The notes under the pieces: model-generated
Told to the model about the DNA's origin: nothing
Databases searched by the model: none
What the model saw: only the letters and a program-made list of their open reading frames with translations
Shown: positions 8,850 through 19,700 of the stretch, piece after piece
Numbering within the stretch: the first letter of the stretch is position 1
Layout: each line of letters opens with the position of its first letter
Program-made: the position numbers and the translations under genes
Origin: Bdellovibrio bacteriovorus HD100
GTDB lineage: Bacteria; Bdellovibrionota; Bdellovibrionia; Bdellovibrionales; Bdellovibrionaceae
Direction of reading: 5' to 3'
Length of the DNA: 64,000 nt
Assembly (NCBI RefSeq): GCF_000196175.1
Contig: NC_005363.1
Span: 930,001-994,000, forward strand

Positions 8850-9724
8850 TGAAACTGTGGAAGGCCGCCCTTGCCGGGGCCCTTATCATGAATCTTGTCG
8901 GGTGCGGAGGTGACTCTGCACCTTCGGCATTTGTAAACACTGATGGGACACTGACCCAGGGTGTGATTTATGGCGAGGACTCCATTCAGGAGGTTTCCAC
9001 TGCGGACCGCAACACCCGCGCCAACGTGGCGCTGGTTCATTTGGACAAATGGAATGAGATCATCAAAGGCGAGGCTATCTGGACCGTTGATGAGGTCTAC
9101 GGCACGGGTCAGCAGCTTCCGTGGAGTGGCCAGGAGTCCAAGGCCTTTTGTTCTGGTACTTTGGTGGCTCCGAAGATGGTTCTGACAGCGGGACATTGTT
9201 TTACCGAGGACCATTCGTGTGAAAATACCGTATTTGTTTTTAATGACGAGCAGAAGATGGACGGGGCCACCACCCGCAAGGGCTGGCATTGCAAACAGAT
9301 CGTAGCCCAGAAAAATGACTTCCAGAGCGGATTGGACTATGCCCTGGTTGAGGTGTCCATGCCTAAGGATGAAGTCGAGCCCGCTATCATGTCGACGGCC
9401 GTGTCGTTGGTCGGGGACTCGGTGTACTCCATCGGGTATCCGCTGGGCAGCCTTAAGAAAACCGCCCAGGGTAAAGTGCGCCGTGTGAATGAAATGGGAT
9501 CTTTAGAGACGAATCTGGATGTTTTCGTCGGAAACTCAGGTTCTCCGGTGTTTGACAGTAAAACTCATGAATTGATCGGAGTCCTGCACGGTGGTGAAGA
9601 TGACTTCCAGCCGGACAGCGAAGATGGTTCTGTTCAGATCATGAAATGCGCAGAGGACGACTGTAAGGGCGAATTCGTCATTCCTATTCAGAAAATTCTG
9701 GCCGATATCGAGAAACAGAAGTAA
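8849..9724 (+). CDS. Trypsin-like serine protease lipoprotein
   Basis: Predicted membrane-anchored S1-family protease of 291 residues. The signal sequence ends in a lipobox (NLVGC, Cys about residue 20). The catalytic triad is visible: His in LTAGHC (residue 116), Asp in DYALVEV and Ser in GNSGSPVFD (about residue 231). The last carries GNSGSP in place of the GDSGGP of classical trypsins, which is common in bacterial V8/DegP-like proteases. Several Cys pairs may form disulphides. The start overlaps the deacetylase stop by one base, so the two secreted enzymes are coupled and probably act in the same compartment. Confidence 0.9.
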   Translation: MKLWKAALAGALIMNLVGCGGDSAPSAFVNTDGTLTQGVIYGEDSIQEVSTADRNTRANVALVHLDKWNEIIKGEAIWTVDEVYGTGQQLPWSGQESKAFCSGTLVAPKMVLTAGHCFTEDHSCENTVFVFNDEQKMDGATTRKGWHCKQIVAQKNDFQSGLDYALVEVSMPKDEVEPAIMSTAVSLVGDSVYSIGYPLGSLKKTAQGKVRRVNEMGSLETNLDVFVGNSGSPVFDSKTHELIGVLHGGEDDFQPDSEDGSVQIMKCAEDDCKGEFVIPIQKILADIEKQK

Positions 9725-9732
9725 GTTGGGCC

Positions 9733-11544
9733 ATGCTTCTCATCAATACACATAAGCTCGAAAAATCCTTTGCGGGGAAAACCCTGTTTAAAAACGTCTC
9801 TTTGGGCATTGAAGAGGGCGAACGCGTGGGCCTGGTCGGTCCTAACGGGGCCGGCAAATCCACTTTGCTGAAAATTCTGGCTGGCACCATGACTCCGAAT
9901 TCTGGGGATGTGACCGCGAAAAAGGGTTTGCGTCTGGGGTACCTGGAGCAAACTCCCACTTTCAAAAAAGATGAAACCATCCTGGATGCGGTGTTAAGCA
10001 AGGCTGAAGACCCTCACGAAGCCATTGGTTCGGCTTACGAGTGGATCGCTCGTTTGGAGCTGACTCAGTTCGGAGAAAACTTCCTGGTCAGTGATCTTTC
10101 CGGCGGCTGGAAGAAGCGTGTGGCTTTGGCCCGCGAACTGGTGCGTGACCCTGAGCTGTTGTTGTTGGATGAGCCGACGAACCACCTGGATGTTTCCAGT
10201 ATCATGTGGCTTGAGGATTTCCTCAGCCGTGCGCCCTTTGCGACTTTGACCATCACGCATGATCGATTGTTCCTGCAAAGAACCGTCAACAAGATCTTTG
10301 ATCTGGATCCGAAAAATCCCAACTATCTGATTTCCACTACCGGTGGTTATCTGGAGTATCTTGAGGAAAAGGCGATTCTGCTGGCCGGACAGGAGCAGAA
10401 AGAGCTTGCGATGAAGAACACACTTCGTCGGGAAACTGAATGGCTGCGCAGGGGAGCCAAGGCCCGCCTGACCAAACAGAAAGCCCGTATTGATCGCGCC
10501 GGCACTTTGAAAGAGGATGTCGAAGAGCTTTCTGCCAAGAATGCCGCCCGCAAAGTAAAAATTGAATTCAAAGAAACCGACCGCAATCCGCAAAAGCTGA
10601 TCGAAGTCGATCACGTCACGAAAGCGTATGATGGGCGTGTACTCTTCAGCGATTTCAGTTACCTGGTGACGCCGAAAACCCGTCTGGCATTGCTGGGGGA
10701 CAACGGTTCGGGTAAGTCCACGCTGATTCGTATGCTGCTTCAGCAGGAAGCTCCGACTTCGGGCCGCGTGGTTCAGGCGGACAAACTGAAGGTTGCATAC
10801 TTCGAACAAAACCGTGAAACCCTGAAACCCAAAGAATCCGTTTTGAAAAACATCTGTCCTGACGGGGACTACGTCCACTATCAGGGGCAGTATGTGTTTG
10901 CGCGCAGTTATCTGGAAAGATTCCTGTTCAATCGTCAGCAAATGGATCTGCCGGTGGAAAAGCTGTCAGGTGGCGAGCAAAGCCGTCTGCGTTTGGCGCA
11001 ATTGATGCTGAATGAAGCCCAAGTACTGATTCTGGATGAACCGACCAATGATCTGGATGTGGCCACACTGACGGTGCTGGAGGATTCCCTGAAGGAATTC
11101 ACCGGTGCGGTGATTTTGGTCACGCACGATCGTTTCTTTATGGACCAAGTGGCTTCTGACATTTTGGCATTGCACAAGAATCCGGATGGTTCGACATCCA
11201 TGGAACGTTTTGCCGGTTATCTGCAATGGGAAGAGTGGTTCGAAGAACAAAAAGAACTGCAGGCCCAGGAGCTGAAGAAAGAAAAGAAGGCTGAAAAAGC
11301 AGCGGCCAAACCTGTGAAGCTTTCATTCAAGGAAAAGTTTGAATTGGAAAACATGGAAGCCAACATTTTTGAAATGGAAGAAAAGCTGTCAAATCTGCAG
11401 ACTGAAGCTGGCAAACCTGAAGTGGTCAGCCAGGCTTCAAAAGTGCAGGAGCTTTTCGCTGAGATTTCGTCTTTGCAAAGCAAAATCGAAACCGCCTATG
11501 CCCGCTGGGCCGAACTGGAAAAGAAGTCTCAGGGCCAAGCTTGA
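9733..11544 (+). CDS. uup: ABC-F family ATPase, Uup-like
   Basis: Soluble duplicated ABC ATPase of 603 residues without membrane segments. The two Walker A motifs are GPNGAGKST (N-terminal half) and GDNGSGKST (C-terminal half). The two signature motifs are LSGGWKKR and LSGGEQSR, each followed by LLLDEPTNHLD or LILDEPTNDLD. An ABC-F linker rich in Arg and Lys lies between the halves. A charged coiled-coil C-terminal tail (from about residue 515: ELKKEKKAEKAAAKPVK onward) is the hallmark of Uup. Uup affects transposon excision and ribosome function. The gene follows the protease by 8 bp. Confidence 0.9.
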   Translation: MLLINTHKLEKSFAGKTLFKNVSLGIEEGERVGLVGPNGAGKSTLLKILAGTMTPNSGDVTAKKGLRLGYLEQTPTFKKDETILDAVLSKAEDPHEAIGSAYEWIARLELTQFGENFLVSDLSGGWKKRVALARELVRDPELLLLDEPTNHLDVSSIMWLEDFLSRAPFATLTITHDRLFLQRTVNKIFDLDPKNPNYLISTTGGYLEYLEEKAILLAGQEQKELAMKNTLRRETEWLRRGAKARLTKQKARIDRAGTLKEDVEELSAKNAARKVKIEFKETDRNPQKLIEVDHVTKAYDGRVLFSDFSYLVTPKTRLALLGDNGSGKSTLIRMLLQQEAPTSGRVVQADKLKVAYFEQNRETLKPKESVLKNICPDGDYVHYQGQYVFARSYLERFLFNRQQMDLPVEKLSGGEQSRLRLAQLMLNEAQVLILDEPTNDLDVATLTVLEDSLKEFTGAVILVTHDRFFMDQVASDILALHKNPDGSTSMERFAGYLQWEEWFEEQKELQAQELKKEKKAEKAAAKPVKLSFKEKFELENMEANIFEMEEKLSNLQTEAGKPEVVSQASKVQELFAEISSLQSKIETAYARWAELEKKSQGQA

Positions 11545-11630
11545 CCACGGCAGTCTAGGCTGGTGCATTCTTACATGTTGCTGATCTTCAGGGCGCCTTC
11601 AATCATAGGTTGTTGAGCAAGGAGGCTCTC

Positions 11631-13097
11631 ATGAAGTTCCAATTCGTCAATCTGGCCGTTGTTCTGACGGCCGGGATGCTGATGGCATCCTGCAGTTCTT
11701 CCGAGAAAAAAACGACAGCGTCAGTCAAAACCACTGCCAGCCCCGATGAAATCCAAAAGTTGGCGGAAGAAGTTTATATCTATGGTTATCCGATGGTTTT
11801 GGTGGAAACCAGCCGCGAGGTGCTGACCAATGTTTCCCGAGTGACGGCCGATGCGGCGCCGGTGAATCAATTCCTGCACAAGGACCGCTTCCCTGATGCC
11901 AGCTTCACTGAAGTGGTCAGTCCCAATGCTGACACTCTTTACAGCTCGGCCTTTTTGGATCTGTCGCTGGAACCGGTCATCTTGAGTGTCCCGGACATGG
12001 GGAAGCGTTACTATCTGATGCAGATGATGAGTGCCTGGACGGATGTGTTTGCATCTCCGGGAACCAGAACGACCGGTTCCTATAAAGGCGACTTTGCGAT
12101 CACCGGGCCTGGCTGGACGGGGGATCTTCCGACCGGTGTCACCGAGATCAAAGCACCGACCAACACAGTCTGGATTATTGGTCGCACGCAAACCAATGGC
12201 CCCAAAGATTTTGCCGCCGTTCGTGAGATTCAAAAGAAATATCGACTGACCACCCTCAGTTCCTGGAATCAAACAGACACGGAAGTCATCGCTACGCCGA
12301 CCCGCCAGGTCAGCTCAACAGTGGATATGAAAACTCCGCCGGTGGCCCAGGTGGAGGCTATGGACGGCGTGGAGTTCATGGAAAAGTTTGCTGGTTTGCT
12401 GAAGCAGAATCCACCGAATCAGGAAGACGCCGGGATGATTGAAAAAATGGCCCGACTGGGGATTTCTGAAACAGGGCAATTTGATGCCCGGGCGTTGAGT
12501 GATGCTCAGCGTGTGGCGTTCAATCGGGGCGCTAAAATGGCATTGGAAAAGATCGTGGCCCTGAACCAGGCGCCACCGGGTGTGGAGGTTAGCGCCGGCT
12601 GGGTTTATTCCTATCACATGGGGGCTTATGGGACTGACTACGAAAACCGGGCTTATGTCGCCAAGTACTTCCTGGGGGCCAACCTTCCTCAAGATGCCGT
12701 TTATCCGCGCGCTTCGGTGGATGCCAACGGCATGCCGCTGAAAGGGGACAATAGATACACACTGCGTTTTGCCAAGGACCAACTGCCTCCGGTTCGGGCG
12801 TTCTGGTCACTGACGTTGTACAACTCCAAGCAAAACTTCGTGAAGAACCCGCTGAATCGTTATGCGCTCGGGGACCGCGATAAGCTTAGATATGGAAAGG
12901 ACGGATCCCTTGAGATTTACATACAAAGCGACCGACCTGAAGCCAGCAAAGTGGCCAATTGGCTGCCGGCTCCGGCGGGGCAGGATTTCAACTTGTTGAT
13001 GCGTTTGTACTGGCCGAAAGATGAAGTCCTCAGCCATCAGTGGCGCATGCCGGGAGTGCAGCAGGTGCAGCCGCCCTCGGGCTTAAGCCTGCGTTAG
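11631..13097 (+). CDS. DUF1254/DUF1214 lipoprotein
   Basis: Protein of 488 residues. The start at 11631 is chosen because AAGGAGG lies seven bases upstream and the resulting N-terminus has a lipobox (LMASC), making it a lipoprotein. The N-terminal half matches DUF1254 (AEEVYIYGYPMVLVETSREV, then VSPNADTLYSSAFLDLS and PDMGKRYYLMQMMSAWTDVF). The C-terminal half matches DUF1214 (RFAKDQLPPVRAFWSLTLYN, and YIQSDRPE near the end). The paired domains are widespread in bacteria and their biochemical role is not settled. A strong terminator follows. Confidence 0.9.
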   Translation: MKFQFVNLAVVLTAGMLMASCSSSEKKTTASVKTTASPDEIQKLAEEVYIYGYPMVLVETSREVLTNVSRVTADAAPVNQFLHKDRFPDASFTEVVSPNADTLYSSAFLDLSLEPVILSVPDMGKRYYLMQMMSAWTDVFASPGTRTTGSYKGDFAITGPGWTGDLPTGVTEIKAPTNTVWIIGRTQTNGPKDFAAVREIQKKYRLTTLSSWNQTDTEVIATPTRQVSSTVDMKTPPVAQVEAMDGVEFMEKFAGLLKQNPPNQEDAGMIEKMARLGISETGQFDARALSDAQRVAFNRGAKMALEKIVALNQAPPGVEVSAGWVYSYHMGAYGTDYENRAYVAKYFLGANLPQDAVYPRASVDANGMPLKGDNRYTLRFAKDQLPPVRAFWSLTLYNSKQNFVKNPLNRYALGDRDKLRYGKDGSLEIYIQSDRPEASKVANWLPAPAGQDFNLLMRLYWPKDEVLSHQWRMPGVQQVQPPSGLSLR

Positions 13098-13106
13098 GCA
13101 GAAATA

Positions 13107-13134
13107 AAAAAGGGGCTTTCAAAGCCCCTTTTTC
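13107..13134. terminator. Terminator between convergent genes
   Basis: AAAAAGGGGCTTT pairs with AAAGCCCCTTTTT around a 2-base loop and is followed by a T-run on the plus strand. It can serve both the DUF1254 gene and the minus-strand gene whose stop lies at its edge. Confidence 0.88.
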
Positions 13135-13421
13135 TATCTTGGTTGTACGCTGTAATTGGTGACTTCTTCTTTCGCCGTTTCATTAGGATATCGAACGGTC
13201 TTGATGTTCAGGATCAGATCCAAAACACCCTGGTCACCTTCACACACATAGTACTTTTTGTACTTGCAGATATAGTTGAAGCAAAATTCGTTTTTCGAGA
13301 AATGAGAAAAAGAACACTGAACGTTGTAAGTGTATTCTACCGAGTCCACCACCGACGGCACATTCAGGGCCAGGGCAGGCGGGGTCAGAAATCCAATTGC
13401 AATCACCAGTAGTTTCTTCAT
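13134..13421 (-). CDS. Small secreted cysteine-containing protein
   Basis: Protein of 95 residues with a signal peptide (MKKLLVIAIGFLTPPALAL) and a mature part of about 75 residues. The mature part contains four cysteines (in VQCSFS, EFCFNYICKY and YVCEGD), consistent with two disulphides in the periplasm. It is rich in Tyr, Phe and Asn. No family recognised. It is downstream of a lipoprotein gene on the same strand, 31 bp away, and may be the last gene of that unit. Confidence 0.65.
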   Translation of the reverse strand: MKKLLVIAIGFLTPPALALNVPSVVDSVEYTYNVQCSFSHFSKNEFCFNYICKYKKYYVCEGDQGVLDLILNIKTVRYPNETAKEEVTNYSVQPR

Positions 13422-13452
13422 CTCAAATCTCCTTGGTTAATCCCTTGCAGGA

Positions 13453-14379
13453 CTATTGTTTTTTCAGGATCAGTTTGCCTGACATGGAGTAATTAGATGT
13501 CAGAGCCCCTTCCAAAACACCATTTACAAGTTTGCCATAAATAGCCGCTTCAAATTTGGAGTTCAGATCGCGAGCCGGTTTGCCTGTCAAAGTCAGACGT
13601 GGTTCCGCCAGATCGGCTTCATAAACACCGGTCAAAGTCAGATCCGCTGTGTGGCCCGGGTCGTCGGCACGGTTCAATTCACCCATCAGACGAGGAATGG
13701 TCACAGTCGAGCCTTCCTTCACCGTTTCCTGAACGTAAAGGCGCAAGGTGATGCCCACAATGCCTTTCACCGGACCGGAGTTGCCCTGATCCATCTGGCC
13801 TACGTAAGTTCCAGAAATCGCTGTCAGCTGTGCACGCAGTCTTTCATAGTAGGCAAACTCTTCCTTACCACCACCCGTGGATTCGTTTTCACGCGCTTTC
13901 AAGGAAAGTCTGACGATGCCTTTCGGGCCCGAGATCGCTTTGGCTTCACCCAGGATGTTGTTGCCGCTGATTTTAGCATCCACCGTCTGGATTTCATCGC
14001 GGCCCAAAGATTTGATGTCTTTTACGTTCACCAAAGTCAGGTCGCCGGTTTCAGGAGCAAAACCCACGACGAAATCATAACTTTCACCCGCCGGGTTGAT
14101 GCGCTTGTAAGTCGCATAAAGAGTGGAATGCAAACGAGTGGAACCGTCCGAGTTTTTCGCGCCGTTATCGACTTTCAGTTCGAAGAATTTCACTTCCAGA
14201 TCCTGAGTGCCGTCAGCTGTCGTGATTTGGCCCACATAGGTGCCGATCACGGGTTTGTAAGTCTGTTGCAGTTTTCCATTGAGTTCGATCTCGCGCTGTT
14301 TTCCCGCGTTTTTGTCCTGATCAAACGCACAGGCCGCAAGGCTTAGAACCGTCGCTGCAAGAATTAGTTTTTTCAACAT
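13453..14379 (-). CDS. Hypothetical lipoprotein
   Basis: Protein of 308 residues with a classical lipobox (MLKKLILAATVLSLAAC), so it is probably anchored in a membrane facing the periplasm or outside. The body contains two similar segments starting ITAIS/PVIGTYVGQ and GTYVGQMDQ, each followed by a beta-rich stretch. This suggests an internal duplication of a roughly 140-residue beta domain (GTYVGQ occurs twice, near residues 47 and 190). No family recognised. It lies 14 bp downstream of the TolC-like gene, likely in the same operon. Confidence 0.75.
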   Translation of the reverse strand: MLKKLILAATVLSLAACAFDQDKNAGKQREIELNGKLQQTYKPVIGTYVGQITTADGTQDLEVKFFELKVDNGAKNSDGSTRLHSTLYATYKRINPAGESYDFVVGFAPETGDLTLVNVKDIKSLGRDEIQTVDAKISGNNILGEAKAISGPKGIVRLSLKARENESTGGGKEEFAYYERLRAQLTAISGTYVGQMDQGNSGPVKGIVGITLRLYVQETVKEGSTVTIPRLMGELNRADDPGHTADLTLTGVYEADLAEPRLTLTGKPARDLNSKFEAAIYGKLVNGVLEGALTSNYSMSGKLILKKQ

Positions 14380-14393
14380 GGTAACCCCTCTTA

Positions 14394-15878
14394 TTATTTA
14401 TTTTCAGTGTAATCAGCTGACGAAGTATCGTCAGGAATCAGTTCGTCACGGGAAGCCGCCCATTCATTCAGCGCAATGGCGTAATCACCCATGGCACGCA
14501 TGTATTGAACTTCCGAGTCGAAATAGTTGTTCATCGCCGTGATCAGGATCGAGATGTCCGTACGACCCTGATTGTAGGAACGGTTCAGCTCCTGAGAGGC
14601 TTTTTCACGATAGCCTTTTTGTTTTTCCGCGCTCAGCACCACCGCATAAGTGGACTGCACTTTGCGCTGGGCCTGGATTTCCAGATCTTCAGCTTCCAGC
14701 AGCTGGCGGCTCAAACGGGTGGATTCCAGATCTTTGGAAAGCTTCTTGTTGATGATCTGCTCGTTCTGGATGTCAGAGCCGAAGTTGTACTGGAATCTCA
14801 GACCCATGTAGTACTTCGGACGGGTGCCAGACACGACATCAGAATAAGCATCGTTCGCATTTTCATCCACACCGGTGGTGTACACACGGCCCACGAAGTT
14901 CAGCGTCGGATAGCTCAGGGATTCGGCTGCTGTCAGGGATTCCTGAGCCGCTTCCACCTTCAGCTTCTGTGAACGGATGGTGCGCAGGTCCTCCACTTTT
15001 TTAAGTGGCAACTTTGGAACCGCCGGGATATTGCCCGGGATTTGGAAGCGGATTTCTGTGCCCGGTTCCAAAGAAAGCAACGTCACCAGATTTTCCAGAT
15101 TGTCCAGATACTCGGTCGAGGACGTTTTTACTTTTTGTTCGCGGGTTTCAAACTCTGCCTGAACCTGTGGCAGGTCCCCCGGGTTGGAATAACCCAAAGA
15201 GGTTTTGCGTTTCACTGCATCGACCAGTTTTTTATAACGGTCACGGGAAGCCACGGATTCTTTGAAGTTTTCCTGTGCAACATAAGTGTTCCAGAACTGA
15301 CGAATCGCCTCAAGCACGACCTCTTCCAGTTCGTTGGCGCGGTTGATGCTTTCCGCCTGATAAGTCAGCTCGGCCGCATTCACGGTGCCACGGTCAGCAA
15401 CGCCGAAGAAGTTCCCCAAAAGGGCCTGTTCCAGCAACACTCCTGCGCTGTCCAGAGTCTGTTCGCCCGGAGGTGGATTCGTCACAACGCTGTCGAACTC
15501 AACCTGCTGGGAAAGGCGGCTCAGCTCAATGCCCAGAGTGGTTCCGGTGGTGAAAGGCTTTTTCAGACCCACAGTGGTGCGATAGCGTTCGTACTTGGCT
15601 TCCACTGGTGTGGAGTTGGAAAGAAGACCTGCGGACTTGTCGTACTCAAAACCCGTTTCCGCATTCAGAACCCAGTCGTAGGCGGATAGCGCCAGGGCCG
15701 GAGTCAAACGGAACTGCTGGTACTTCAAATTGACTTCTTTGGTTTTAAGGCCTTGCTTCAAAACCAGTTCAGCCACGTCTTTTTGAGTCAGCGTGATCTC
15801 TTTCTTTGCAGGAGCCTGCTGTGCATACGCTCCCTGGATGGTTGTGGTACTGAGAAGTGCAAGAAGGATTTTTACCAT
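14394..15878 (-). CDS. TolC-like outer-membrane efflux channel
   Basis: Outer-membrane factor of 494 residues with signal peptide (cleavage after AYA). It has the alternating helical coiled-coil and strand pattern of the family. Examples are TLTQKDVAELVLKQG near the N-terminus, AESLTAAESLSYPTLNFVGRVY and the late QLLEAEDLEIQAQRKVQSTY helix. TolC-type trimers form the exit duct for RND, MFS or type I exporters. Its start overlaps the stop of the upstream barrel-protein gene by 7 bp. A divergent RND pump gene about 900 bp away is the obvious partner. No adaptor (membrane-fusion) gene is adjacent. Confidence 0.88.
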   Translation of the reverse strand: MVKILLALLSTTTIQGAYAQQAPAKKEITLTQKDVAELVLKQGLKTKEVNLKYQQFRLTPALALSAYDWVLNAETGFEYDKSAGLLSNSTPVEAKYERYRTTVGLKKPFTTGTTLGIELSRLSQQVEFDSVVTNPPPGEQTLDSAGVLLEQALLGNFFGVADRGTVNAAELTYQAESINRANELEEVVLEAIRQFWNTYVAQENFKESVASRDRYKKLVDAVKRKTSLGYSNPGDLPQVQAEFETREQKVKTSSTEYLDNLENLVTLLSLEPGTEIRFQIPGNIPAVPKLPLKKVEDLRTIRSQKLKVEAAQESLTAAESLSYPTLNFVGRVYTTGVDENANDAYSDVVSGTRPKYYMGLRFQYNFGSDIQNEQIINKKLSKDLESTRLSRQLLEAEDLEIQAQRKVQSTYAVVLSAEKQKGYREKASQELNRSYNQGRTDISILITAMNNYFDSEVQYMRAMGDYAIALNEWAASRDELIPDDTSSADYTENK

Positions 15879-16606
15879 GTTACTTTTGTTCCTAGTTCAA
15901 AGTTGTCTTTTTGAAGTGCGATCTCATTGTTGTCTTTAACAGTTCTTTGGGACCATTCAGTGAATACAGACCACTTTTTATTCAGCATCACATCAACTCC
16001 ATAGTTCATGGATTCGTAAGCGCTGGATTTGCTGAAAGTCGCAAAGTCGTTGGAGCTGCTTTGGGTGTAGCTGATGTTTCCAAATTGCGGGGACACGTTC
16101 AAAGAAAGCCATGGCAGGCGTTCCCAGCCCATGCTGATCACGGGACCGGCGCTGAACATGATGGTGTTCAGGCGGGCGTCGTCGATTTCATATCCGGAAT
16201 CCAGTTTCACGGAAGCCGCTTGGGACGCGAATCCGCCCTTGGCGCGAAGGCCCAGTTTCCACAACACGGCTTTGGTTTGCAAAGCCGGGCTCATCACACC
16301 CAGTTCAAGACCCGGCATCACAGTGGTTCCGTTTTTGCTCATGTCAAAAGAACCGGAGCCATCTTTGGTGGCGATGCCTTCCGGTTGGAAGCTTTGCACA
16401 GAGAAGCCGGCGAAATATTTCCAGCTGCGCGTGATGATTTCCGGGCGGGGATCTTTCAGCGTCAGCATGCCGGACACTTGAGCGTCGGTGGCGCTTTGCT
16501 TTGCAAGGCCGTCGTACTTTGCTTCAGCAACTGCCATGTCTCGCAAGCTTTGAGCGCTGCAGATAGCAGAAGAGAAAATAACGGCTAACAGAAATCCCCA
16601 TTTCAT
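15872..16606 (-). CDS. Outer-membrane beta-barrel protein, hypothetical
   Basis: Protein of 244 residues. I use the ATG at 16606, which is preceded by GGGGAG and gives a signal peptide (MKWGFLLAVIFSSAICSAQ). The sequence alternates short strands and turns and ends with an aromatic residue (FELGTKVTW), as in outer-membrane barrels recognised by BamA. No defined family recognised. Translation is probably coupled to the TolC-like gene (7-bp overlap), suggesting a joint role in export or pump assembly. Confidence 0.75.
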   Translation of the reverse strand: MKWGFLLAVIFSSAICSAQSLRDMAVAEAKYDGLAKQSATDAQVSGMLTLKDPRPEIITRSWKYFAGFSVQSFQPEGIATKDGSGSFDMSKNGTTVMPGLELGVMSPALQTKAVLWKLGLRAKGGFASQAASVKLDSGYEIDDARLNTIMFSAGPVISMGWERLPWLSLNVSPQFGNISYTQSSSNDFATFSKSSAYESMNYGVDVMLNKKWSVFTEWSQRTVKDNNEIALQKDNFELGTKVTW

Positions 16607-16798
16607 AGTGCACTCCCCGAATAAATGTGCGTCAGGAATAGTCCGAGGGGTGGGGGCTGTCAACCTCTGGGAGTGGTCCTTCGGGGGCCTTTATAAATCC
16701 TTTAATATCAAGGCCTTATGAGCCGCTGTGTTGATAGGAATCCTAATGACTAATGGGGGTGGATTGCCTAGAGTGTTTCGGTCTTTAGAGGGGTATTT

Positions 16799-19700
16799 AT
16801 GAGACTGTCGGATATTTCTATTAAGAATCCTGTATTTGCGTGGATGCTGATGTTCGGTCTGATGATTTTCGGACTGATTTCGTTTTCTCGCATGGGCGTC
16901 AGCCAGATGCCGGATGTTGACTTCCCAACCGTGACGGTGAGCGTTAGCCTGGATGGGGCAGCTCCCGAAGTTATGGAAACTCAGGTGGTGGATCCGATTG
17001 AATCCTCACTGATGACGGTGGAGGGGATCGAATCCATCAAATCCAGCAGTAAAACCGGCAGCGCCAGCATCACGGTGGAATTTGACCTGGATCGTAATAT
17101 CGATCTGGCGGTTCAGGACGTGCAGGCGAAAATCTCGGGCATTCAAAGAATGCTTCCGGACGACGTGGATCCTCCGTCCATTTCCAAAACCAATCCCGAT
17201 GATCAGCCCATTCTGTGGTTGGCCCTGACTTACGATAAAGAAGACCCGGAATTCCTGATGCGCTATGCGCGTGACTATCTGAAGGACCGCTTCACGACGG
17301 TGGAAGGTGTCGGTGACATCTTCCTGGGTGGTTACACCGATCCGGTGATGCGAGTGCATGTGCGCCCGAAAGATCTGCTTCGTTATAATATCTCTGTGAA
17401 TGACGTGGTTGATGCCATCCGCAATGAGCATTCCGAGCTTCCGGGTGGTTATATCCAGACCGACAAAAAAACCTTCAACGTGCGCACGATGGGTGAGGCA
17501 AAAACGGAAGAGGAATTCCGCAACATCGTGATCAGCCGCCGTGCGGGTGTGACTGTGGCCGATCCGACCAACATGGTAAAAATCCGCCAGGTGGCCGATG
17601 CCAGCATGGGGCTGGACAAAATTGAACGTATGTCCCGCTTTAACGGGAAGACGGCGCTCGGTCTTGGGATCCGCAAACAGCGTGGCACCAATGCCGTGTC
17701 CGTGGCGCGTGCGGTGAAAGAACAAATCACTGTTATTCAAAAAACTCTGCCTCCGGGCATGAATCTTCAGGTGAACTTTGACAGCACCAAGTTCATCGAG
17801 CAGTCCGTGGGCGAGTTGAACAAGCACTTGGTTCTGGCGGTGATTTTCACGTCCCTGGTGTGCTGGATGTTCCTGGGAAGCTGGTCGGCGACCTTCAACG
17901 TGCTGTTGTCGATTCCGACGTCGTTGCTTGGGGCCTTCATCGGTCTTTATTTCCTGGGTTACACGCTCAACACGTTCACGCTGTTGGGCCTGACCCTGGC
18001 AATCGGTATCGTCGTGGATGATGCCATCATGGTTCTGGAAAATATCTTCCGGTACAATGAAAACGGGCGGGGGCGTATCGAGTCCGCGATCCTTGGAGCG
18101 CGCGAGATTTCGTTTGCGGCGATGGCAGCCACCGCGGCCGTGATTGCGATCTTCCTGCCGGTGGCCTTCATGAAGGGTATCATCGGGAAGTTCTTCATGC
18201 AGTTCGGGGTGACAATCTCTATCGCCGTGTTCCTGTCGCTGGTGGAGTCTTTGACGATCACACCGATGCGTTGTGCGGGCTTCGTTCACCATGGTGAACG
18301 AAAAACCAAACTGGGCAAGGGCTTTGAGGCCCTGATGGAAAACACGCGCATTGGTTACGACCGCTGGCTGCGTGTCAGTTTGCAGCACCCATGGAAGGTG
18401 TTGATCGGTTCTTTGGTGTTTGTGGCGGTGTCCTTTATTTCCATCAAGTTCCTGAACAAAGAAATGAGCCCGGCCCAGGATCAGAGCATCTTTATGGCCC
18501 GTTTGATCATGCCGGTGGGAACATCCTTGGCGTACACGGATCAGCAAACCAAAAAAGCTGAGCAGTGGCTGTTGTCCCGTCCTGAAATCAAGCAGGTGTA
18601 TGCGGCGTTGGGCGGCTTTGGCGGCGGGGTTTCTGATTCCAATGTCACGATGATGTTTATCACCATGAAAGAAAAGAACGAACGCGGCAAGGACCCTGAG
18701 ACCGGGAAAGTTCTGTCCCAGCAGGAGTTCATGCAAGTGGCTCGTAAGAATCTTTCCAAGATCGAAGACATGCGTCCGGTCCTGATGGATCTGTCGCAGC
18801 AGGGTTTCTCGGGTGGTCGTGGGTATCCGATCGAATTTACGATCCTGGGTTCAGACTGGGATAAGCTGGCGAAGTACACCGAAGACATGATGAAGGCCAT
18901 GACTGACAGCGGTCTGATGGTCGATGTGGATTCTAACTATCTGCTGGGTATGCCAGAGATTCAAGTTCAGCCGGATCGCCTGGCGGCGGCTCAGCACGGG
19001 GTCAGCATTTCTTCCATCGGCTCCACAGTCAGTGCGCTGATCGGTGGTGTGAAAGCCGGAGAGTACCCACAAGGCGGACACCGTTACGATATCAAACTGA
19101 AGCTTCTGGATCAGGGTGATCCAATGGGCGAGATCAAAACTCTGTTTGTCGGCAACAGTCGAGGCAACCTGATCCCGTTGCCGAAAGTGACCAAAGAAGT
19201 GCAAACCTCCAGCTTGCAGTCGATTTCGCGATCCAACCGTCAGCGTGCGATCACAGTCACGGCGAATATGAAGCCGGGGGTGTCCCAGCAGGCGGCCATG
19301 GCTTATATTGAAGACGCGGCGAAAAAGATGCTGGAGCCAGGTTACATGATCGATCAGGGCGGAAGCTCCAAGACCTTTAAGGAGTCCTTCCAAAGCTTGA
19401 TCTTTGCTTTGGTGATGGGTCTGGTGATCGCCTACATGGTTCTGGCCAGCCAGTTCAATTCCTTTATCGATCCAGTGACGATCCTGATGGCACTGCCATT
19501 CAGCTTCAGCGGGGCGTTCTTTGCACTTTTGATCACGGGGCAGTCTTTGAACATGTTCTCGATGATTGGTTTGTTGTTGTTGATGGGTATCGTGAAAAAG
19601 AATTCCATCTTGCTGATTGAATTCACCAACACCGTCCGTGACCGTGGGACCAGTGCGGCGCTGGATGCGCTGATTGAAGCGTGTCCGACACGTCTTCGAC

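Noticed and set aside
17006..18736. Long open frame on the minus strand inside the RND gene (576 codons)
   Set aside because: Lies wholly antisense to a clear RND transporter, is rich in His, Arg and Gln as expected from reverse-complemented codons, and has no signal, domain or ribosome-binding site.
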